Shown here: one piece after another, positions 56,600 through 64,000 of the stretch
Numbering within the stretch: position 1 is the stretch's first letter
Layout: each line of letters starts with the position of its first letter
Source: Chloranthus sessilifolius
Taxonomy: Eukaryota; Streptophyta; Magnoliopsida; Chloranthales; Chloranthaceae
Assembly (NCBI GenBank): GCA_021018995.1
Contig: CM037585.1
Location: 72,542,646-72,606,645 of the forward strand
Direction of reading: 5' to 3'
Length of the DNA: 64,000 nt
Translations under genes and position numbers: made by a program
The notes under the pieces: model-generated
Told to the model about the DNA's origin: nothing
What the model saw: the letters and a program-made list of their open reading frames with translations, nothing else
Database searches by the model: none

Positions 56600-57990
56600 A
56601 ACTCTCTTTTTCAATCTCATAGGGCCTTATGGGGGCTTCATTGATCTTACCTTTCCCCCAAAAGTACCTGATACATTTTCTTTAACTATCCAAAAATTCG
56701 TCTCCCTCCAAATATGCAAAACAGTAGCAGCTACTATGCTCTTAGCAATGGTGTAAGTGGGTCCTAAACTCTGAAATTTTTTTGTCAATTAGTGTACAAT
56801 TTCAAGGAGACTTCTAAAAATTGTTCTGTTGATGTGTAGCATGCACATAATCAATCTCAATATACATGATACATATCCACATTAATTGAAGATCTAAGTT
56901 AGAGTTTCATCTTGTTCCCAACAACCTACACATCCAGGACTAATAATTATTTTCTGCTTAACTTATCAATTGTTATTAACTTAGTCTTGGATTGCCAATG
57001 AAACACATAGATAGTGTTTGGGGATTGTGTTTTCGTATTTGCCCAAGCCAACTCAAAGAGGAGTCATTTGTAGATGCAATCCAGACAATAATGGCCATCA
57101 TTAAGTTTCTTCGACGGATGTTGTCCATAGATGGTTTTGGTAAATTCTGTTTCCCTATTGTATAGTATTAGTTATTACAATCAGAATTTTGTTAAAACTG
57201 ATTGTAAAAAGAGCCCTCATAGAGCTAAGGTTCTCACTATAGTATAGTGTTCCTCTCATCACCAATGATGAATCGATTATTTTCCTTTGCTATTTCTCTG
57301 CAACGAATAAGGCATTCTTTCATTCTTTGAGATGTGACCTTCAATCCATCACAACCAAATTGATTCTCACCTGGTAGTGATGTCCCAAAAAGTTATGTTC
57401 AGCTTTGTTCCAATCATTTAGTTTGATTATCCCAAGGCTTTCTTCTTACAAATAGATTTATAGTTGATAGGGTAAAGCATTCTCTTAAGGGAGAGGCCTG
57501 CCCAAAGAGAGCTGTTGAAACTACCTTCAATTTTCTTAAGAACCTTTGGTAAAGAAAATGCAGCCGACCAAAAGACTTGCTAAGTAGAATAATATGGGAT
57601 ATATAAGTTCTAATCTACCTACAAAGGAGAGGAACGGTGATTACCAGCCCGTGAGTCTTTTTTGCATCTTTTCACTAAGTGACTAAGAAAGCGAGAAAGA
57701 TATTCATGTCATGAAGGAAGGTAGACCCAGTTATGTCACGAGCAGCGCTCTCTTTGAATAACCCAATATGGCACATATTCTGCTTATACCGGTTTGCTCT
57801 TCACTAAAATGGAAAAAAGAAAAAGTGACGCTCTTTGAATTGTTTGCCATATGGCTTCACATAATACTGATTTCATCCATGAACTTTTTATGGCCACGAT
57901 TGATTTTTCTTTAATGTGGAGAATAATAGCAAATCATTGACAAACATTAAATGAGATGCCCTTATTTATTACATGAATGCCTCCATCCTA
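56600..57990 (-). pseudogene. LINE remnant (reverse transcriptase to zinc-finger region)
   Basis: The minus strand shows SHLMFVNDLLLFSTLKKN near 57,950-57,900, a decayed reverse transcriptase motif (family FADD, here FVND), and YTIAKSIVAATVLHIW near 56,755-56,700, matching the zf-RVT end of plant LINEs. Many stops. Confidence 0.6.
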
Positions 57991-59174
57991 ATACTTTTAT
58001 CTGTATCAAGGTTAAAAAATGAAACTGAGTTGGAATTGATAAGGGCTTGAATCCAAGTAAATGGGAACTCAGTTTAGTACTCGACTGTATCATTGAAGAT
58101 TTCTGAGTAAGAGAACTTGATAGGTTTCTTGAACAGCAAGTTAATATTTTATTGGGAGTTGGGATCTAAAAACAAATGAAACTGAGTTGGAATTGGCCCT
58201 TTGAAGATCAAAAGATACACATTGGTTAATTAGGTTTGTTGTACACCCTCTATTTTTGTTAAATTACTCTTTTAATCAGTTGGAATCAGTTGAGTTACAC
58301 ACATGATTAATGCTTGCATTTATAATTTTGTGTCACTAGTGTGATTCCTCCTACTGGGCTATTTCAATTATATTGTCACTTGGATTCAATTGTCGTCGGT
58401 CTTCTGTGTACAACACTTAATGGATTTACTGGTAGATGAGACTTTCTAGGGGTTTCAATGAAGCACTTAATGGATTTACTTGTGAGGGATGGACCATGAT
58501 GGGAAACGATGGCATGGATGATGTTACAATTCTCATAAACTCAACACCAAGCAAGGTTATGGGATAAATCTTGCTTTTGCAAATGGGTTTCCAGCTACGA
58601 GCAATTCTGTCATGTGTGCCAAGGCGTCCATGCTTTTGCAGGTTGGTATATTGAAATGGTGTCATAAATTTGTTGAATTGTGTCATAAATTCTGTCCTGT
58701 GTGCCAAAGTTTAAATCTTGTGTTGGGACTGGAAAATACCACCTGGTATATATGGGACCAAGGCGGTATTAACCCTACCTAAAGAGTTAATACTGCCGAG
58801 TATTAACGCTTCATACAGGACGGTATAACCTTACCTCATCTGTTTCTCCGTGGTCTCTTTTTTCGGTCGAAAGTAAAGGCGAAAAAAAGGAATAAACTAA
58901 ATGCTTATCATGTTCTTACCAAATTTGTAATAACTTATTAGATTTGGTGCTTTTCTAAATTTCTAGGTGATAGAGTCGCATCAAGCAAGAAAACTGGACA
59001 CATCCGGAACAGCCAAAGCGGTCATCTCGTGCTTCCAAAAGTTGGGTGTCTCATTTGAATTGGATCGGGTGTGTTGGATATACTACAGATTAATTAATTA
59101 TTTTTGGTATTAAATTTCATTGTACTTTTGCTATGGCGCCGGTGGGTTCCTTTAACCATGCCACTGCCTATGAA

Positions 59175-59250
59175 GAGAGCTGAAATTTGGGTAATTCTCA
59201 AAAGTAGGAGTTACCTTTGGGCAATTCTCAAAAGTAGGAGTTACCCTTGT
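59175..59250 (+). repeat. Two tandem 31-bp units
   Basis: The phrase aattctcaaaagtaggagtta occurs twice, followed by cc. A similar short tandem (aacttgtatagtcgtattat) lies at 59,927-59,995. Confidence 0.75.
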
Positions 59251-59299
59251 ATCTGTTTTGCATGGTGTAATGACTGCATCAGAGGCTGAAGCTTTAATG

Positions 59300-61380
59300 C
59301 TGATATGATTCCAATGTGATTCATATCCAAGCATTTTGGTAGATATGATGTAGACCTATTTTAAAGAGTTCGGTAGAAGTTAGAATAGATATAATTACAT
59401 AGTTTGTGTTGTATCACTAACATTTTAAAGATCATATTATTCTTATTGAATATTTGTATTCGTTACTGATTAGAGCAGTGATTTCCAGTTTCTCTAGGCT
59501 GATCCAAACAAGACTTAAGTGGTGTGCATAAGGTCTCCATACATGTAGATACCTTCACCAAATATTTCCACTACTTAAAATAAAAGAAAGTGAAAATCCA
59601 TCCCCTGCATTATCATCTCACATCATAGAGATCTCCTAGCAGGTTGCAATTGGAAGCTGGTTAGTTGTAGATTTTTAATGGCATAATTGTATTTTAATCC
59701 TTTTAAATTTTATAACAGTAGTTAAAATTGTTCTCTTTTGACTTATAGTGTTAATTGATTAAAAAACTTTGATGCAAAAAAAAAGGTGTGCTTTTTATTT
59801 TATATAATATGATATGTGTTTCATTTTAGAAATGGACTTATAAATTGGTCTAGACTTGCAGAACTGGACTTTTATAGCTAATTTAAGTCTGTGATCTGAT
59901 TCCGTGAACTAAACTTGTATAACTTGGTTAACTTGTATAGTCGTATTATTGTATAACTGAACTTGTATAGTCGTATTATTGTATAATTGAACTTGTATGT
60001 CTGTGATTTGATTCAGTTAATTGAACTTATTTAATTGGGTTATTCTATAACTAAGCTAGATAGAGGGCTGAAAAAACAGAAGTTTCTTTCAATTTGGTTT
60101 CATTTGATTGAGGTGGCCGTCGCTATCCATTTGAGAAGTCAAGTTGGATGCTTTTTTTGGTAAGACTGGGCATAGTGTCATGCTGTCGCAGAAGATTTAC
60201 AACAATAGAAATCTTCTGCAATTTATAATGGTTTAAAGGCACGGAAGGCACTAAAGGACAAACCCAATAGCATAGACCTTATTTTGTCAGAAGTAGAATT
60301 GCCCTCGATCTCTGACTTCAACCTTCTTGCCATGATAATGGGGCATGAGACCTGCAAAAAAATTCATGTTAAAAGTATGATATATTAATAATCTTTTGTA
60401 ATGTATCAATTATAGTAGAACTTTGATTTGGACACATTTTTCACTCCTTTTGGAACTTGTGCAGTGAAGTCCTCACATGATTTTATTAGTGTGGTATTCA
60501 AGTGCATGTTGAAAGGCGCTACAAATTTTCTTGTTAAGCCGATCAAGAAAAACGAACTTAGGAATTTGTGGTAGCATGTTTGGAGAAGACATGCTGTAAG
60601 CTCATCCTTACACTCTTTTTTATTTTGAATCAGTTGAGCCGATCAAATTTTTATAAAATTAAATTTTTTTATCAGTGGAGACCACACAAAAAAATGAGTG
60701 ATATCGGTTGAGTTCCAAGTTGTCTATAGGCAAGTGTTTGGAACAACTTAAACCGAAAATGATAAACCTATATATTGTGTAGCAAACAGGATCAGGTTGG
60801 GTTCAGGTCGGGTTTGGGCTAACTTGAATACAACTTATTTATATAACAGGTTAATATTTTCAACCCAGCCTATTAGATGAGGATTCCTTATATGGAAGTC
60901 ATCAATATCTCAGTTTAATGATGTTCTCTTTTTTATTTCAGGCGAAGCTTTCCGATTTGAAGTTCACCTCAAACGGATCACTAGGTGATGGGGACACTTG
61001 GCAGGAGAGGCGAAGCAAATTAAATTTTTTTATTCTTTTATTTTGAAAATGGGCCATGGGGCCCTTAGATTGTTAACTCTATTTCTTTTCTTCTTTTTGG
61101 TTGAATAAAAGGATTGGGCATATAGAGATTAAAATGTTTGGCTGATTTGAAAGGTTGGATCATAGGTTGAGATGCAACATTTTGTGTGAATAAAATAATT
61201 GAGCATCTATTTTTTTTATTAATGGCATTGAATGATTTGCATTTGAGTTAAATGTATGTGCTGAAATATGAGATTAATAGCTTTTTTTCTTTATATAATT
61301 TTTTTAAAAATATTTAAAAAATTGCATAAAAAATCGTCGGCGTAATTTTTTTTTTTTTTAAATTACATAAAAAAATCATT
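59300..61380. other. Unassigned stretch near the right end of the CACTA-type element
   Basis: No gene supported. A short open stretch near 60,945-61,018 (KLSDLKFTSNGSLGDGD) follows an acceptor-like ttcag and could be the end of a transposon gene. It is too short to assign. Confidence 0.35.
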
Positions 61381-61594
61381 GTCAAAAACAGTGTTTTTTT
61401 TATGACTATTAAGAGCAGTTGTTGTTGAAGTTCATAAACCACTGTCTTGTATAGTGGTAAAAAAAAATCACTCCTTTTTTTACAATTGTTTAGGCAGTGA
61501 TTTTTTGAAAAAAAATCATTATCAAAGACAGTAATTTTTTGAAAAAATCACTGTTTAAGGCAGTGATTTTTTTGGCTTTTTTACATAGTGTGCG

Positions 61595-61700
61595 TCATGA
61601 TCTTAAGATCCATGTGTGGAATATCGGGGTAAAAGATCTCTATCATCTGATCCAAAGAAATCAATCATTTTTAAGGAGTTTGGGCAATAGGTGCAAGCAT
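61595..61700. mobile_element. Half of a MITE related to the palindrome at 19.4 kb
   Basis: Reads gtcatgatcttaagatcc, ctctatcatctgatcc and aatcaatc in the same order as the right arm at 19,610-19,687. Confidence 0.5.
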
Positions 61701-62076
61701 GGAGCGTGTGAGCGCAAACAGAGGTACCCTTTATTTATTTTTTGAATGAGATCAGATAGTCCTTGCGTTAGTTGCGGTTGCACCCAATCATCGTGATGGA
61801 CAACCACATGATGGCCGCCGACTGGTGGGGGGCCAGAGATTGGAAACAAGCTTTCTATCATTTGACACTTAATTATTAACAATGAATGGTTGGAGCCTTA
61901 AAGGATGTTTGAATTTAAGAAAAAACTTTTAGACCTTTTTTTGTGTTTTTTTTTATTTTTAGGGAGCCATTACTTGTACACACTTTTCAAGTAATTGCAA
62001 CGAGCTTAAAGAAAGACTTTATATTTTAGGGACATGTGACATATGAAAACGCAATTTAAGCCATCTGATTTAAAGT

Positions 62077-62274
62077 TCATGATCTATAGATCCTTAGTCG
62101 ATAAGATTGGAGCAAAACACAATATTTGTAATATGATCTATTGTTGTCAATCGTTAAATCAAATAATAGCCTTTGACTATATTTAATCATATGATAAATA
62201 TTATATTTATTGCCAATCTTATCCACATCTAGAGTCATTTTGGATAATACATCATTAACCTTGTTGGCTTCAAG
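62077..62274 (-). pseudogene. LINE RNase H, C-terminal piece
   Basis: The minus strand reads EANKVNDVLSKMTLDVD, matching the REANKVAD.LAK signature at the end of LINE RNase H domains. Cut off from the rest of the LINE by the hAT MITE at 62,275-62,627. Confidence 0.55.
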
Positions 62275-62627
62275 TAGGGCTATCAACGGGCCAGGTTTGG
62301 GCCGGATTTTTCATCCAGCCCTTTTTTTTTTAAGAAAAATTTTGGGCTCAGGCTCGGGCCGATAGCTAGTCGAGCCTGACCCAATTTTGAAATGTTGTGA
62401 CCCAAACCCGGCCCGATTAGCTATCCGGGCCAAATTTCTAATAAGTTTTTAAGTCTTTTTAAGATTTATTTTTTTGAAGGCCTAATTTTTTGGGCCGGGC
62501 CGAGCCCGACCCAATTTCTTATTCGGGCTAGGCCTAGCCCGTTTATTAAATTTATAAAAAAAAAATGGGCCCAAAACCGGCCCATCCGAGCCGGGCCGGG
62601 CTGAAGCCCAATCCGTTGACAACCCTA
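62275..62627. mobile_element. hAT-type MITE
   Basis: Ends TAGGGCTATCAACGGGCC on the left and, on minus, TAGGGTTGTCAACGGATTGG on the right. Flanked by GCTTCAAG and GCTTCACG, an 8-bp duplication with one change. The interior is rich in gggcc/ggccc repeats and has no gene. Confidence 0.85.
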
Positions 62628-62639
62628 GCTTCACGTTTA

Positions 62640-63600
62640 ATATGTCGAATAGTAAGTGCTTTGCCATTCTTTGGACTATTTACATCCAGTTCTATCACAG
62701 CATCATTCTAGTCCATATAGTCATTAGTCTTTCGTGCAATGATACGTAGTTCCTTCAGTTTTTCTCCATGCATATTGCATAATTCAGTTTCTGTTGTACC
62801 ATATCGATCAGGCCAAAGTAAAGAATCTCCTCAACAGGTCTAAGCCCCCCATTTTGTAGATTCTCATTACCCAATTAACAAAAGATGTATGGTGAACAAA
62901 CTGCGTACGAATTCCAAGATAGCTACTGAACCAAATTCTGAATCGTATGTCAGTCACGTAACATATGGATCACAAATTCCGATTCTTTCTTACATAGCTG
63001 ACAGATTGTGTCGTCAATGATTTTCTTCTCCACTAGTTTCTTTTGCACCAGGAGGATCTCCATGCATGCACACCATGCGAAATTTTTAATTTTGTTCAGC
63101 ATGCCGCAATTCCAGATTTGCCCCAAATAAGATTTGGTGTACCCGAGCTGCACCCAACCTGATGACGAAGATCCTGAGAGGAATTACGAGCAACATAGTA
63201 AGCCGATTTAACTGAAAATTTACTGTTTGCTGTGTGTGCCCATGCTTGAGAGTCTGGATGATCGCTCCATGGTAACGGAATGTAAATGATGACTGCCACA
63301 TCTTTAGGCTGATCAACTCCTCCATTGATGGGTATCCGTATTGATGAGTTTTTCTACCTTTTCCAACCTATTGTTATCCTTTGGAGTGAAGATTTTGAAG
63401 GTAGATGCCATTAGTATCCACCAGTCTCACCATATATTTATGCTCTTTTCATTACTCACTCGCCAAATATTCCCTTTTTCAAAGACATGTTTCGCTCCGC
63501 AAATGCTTTGCCAAGTGTAAGAGGAATTTCAACCTTGGGTGGTGTTTAAGAAATCCCCACAAGGGAAATATTTAGTCTTAAGTAATTTGTAGGCCGTCGA
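62640..63600 (-). pseudogene. LINE remnant: linker, zinc-finger and start of RNase H
   Basis: The minus strand, in shifting frames, gives NSSYTWQSICGAKHVFEKGN, NSKFSVKSAYYVARN, then KIKNFAWCACMEILLVQKKL and ICQLCKKESEFVIHML (zf-RVT cysteines). This is the same domain order as the LINE at 14.9-18.5 kb. Frameshifts and stops throughout. Confidence 0.75.
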
Positions 63601-63613
63601 ATTAGGGTGGTTG

Positions 63614-64000
63614 CACTACAAAAAAAAAGGGACCCTACGCCGACGGCTGCCAGCCGTCGGCGTATGGTTCCCCAACTGTCACCATAGCTTACACCGACAG
63701 CTGGAAAACTTTTCACCAACGGCTGGACGCCGTCGGTGATAAAGTCGTCGACTAATTAATAACTACGCCGACGGCTACAGCCGTTGGCATAGGTTGGAGA
63801 CCCAATGCCAACGGCTGTGGCTGTCGGAGGTTTTTTTTTTTTTTTAATCTACGCCAACGGCTGTGGCCGTCGGAGGTTTTTTTTTTTTTTTAATCTACGC
63901 CAACGGCTGATGTTTCAATCGTCAGCGTAGGTTTTTTTTTTTTTTTTTTTTTTAAATCCCCAATTCAACCAACCGGTATGGTATTGCATCTACCTACTAA
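63614..64000 (+). mobile_element. Left end of a CACTA element, continuing beyond the window
   Basis: Starts CACTACAAAAAAAAA after ttg. The next 300 bp contain repeated subterminal motifs of the form tacgccgacggctg, often as head-to-head pairs (gccgacggctgccagccgtc). Such repeats are the transposase-binding sites of En/Spm-type elements. It abuts LINE sequence, suggesting insertion into it. Confidence 0.85.

Overview
The window is nuclear DNA from a flowering plant: AT-rich, with spliced genes and introns of plant type. It is almost entirely transposable elements plus pieces of host genes carried or broken by them. I see no complete ordinary host gene. Captured exons resemble plant GCN1, DEAD-box helicase RH7, a plastid-type rRNA methylase and RSS3/bHLH-MYC N proteins. 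I cannot name the species.

Layout. 1-11.6 kb: element A, a decayed Mutator-like element whose main gene (minus strand, about 10.36 to 6.33 kb) is a DUF1985-like plus Ulp1/C48 protease gene broken by stops. 11.65-12.63 kb: element C, non-autonomous with long terminal inverted repeats related to the right end of A. 12.9-14.3 kb: a PIF/Harbinger-like element. 14.9-18.5 kb: a 5'-truncated LINE (minus strand) split by a ~1.4 kb LTR-like insertion. 19.3-19.7 kb: a palindromic MITE. 19.8-28.6 kb: element B, a Mutator-like element with a seven-exon DUF1985-like/Ulp1 gene on plus and a MURA-type transposase pseudogene on minus, convergent. 29,011-41,850: a full-length Ty3/gypsy chromovirus (minus strand) with both LTRs, a perfect TATAT target duplication, tRNA-Met-type primer site, purine tract, broken gag-pol with chromodomain, and an extra downstream gene. 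42,138-61,590: a ~19.5 kb CACTA-type non-autonomous element (TGC target duplication) carrying exons from several host genes and itself hit by a solo LTR and by LINEs. 62.1-63.6 kb: another LINE remnant with a hAT MITE inside. 63,614 to the end: the start of another CACTA element.

The most interesting signal is repeated short palindromes in the non-coding parts of these elements. Element B has about sixty copies of a TCG-N4-CGA dyad at almost exactly 22-bp spacing, in its upstream region, its three long introns and the space between its two genes, and none in exons. Element A has the same 22-bp architecture with the core changed to GCG-N4-CGC, and element C has it with GG-rich flanks. All three share CG-N4-CG. 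A and B carry homologous DUF1985-like/Ulp1 genes. The gypsy element independently carries a TCGATTAATCGA palindrome array at about 21-bp spacing in both LTRs and again just upstream of its extra gene, next to a TATA box. The arrangement resembles the Arabidopsis VANDAL/VANC anti-silencing system, in which a transposon-encoded protein recognises short motifs repeated in its own non-coding DNA and removes methylation. My inference is that this window holds two to three diverged specificities of such a system, and possibly an unrelated analogue in a retrotransposon.
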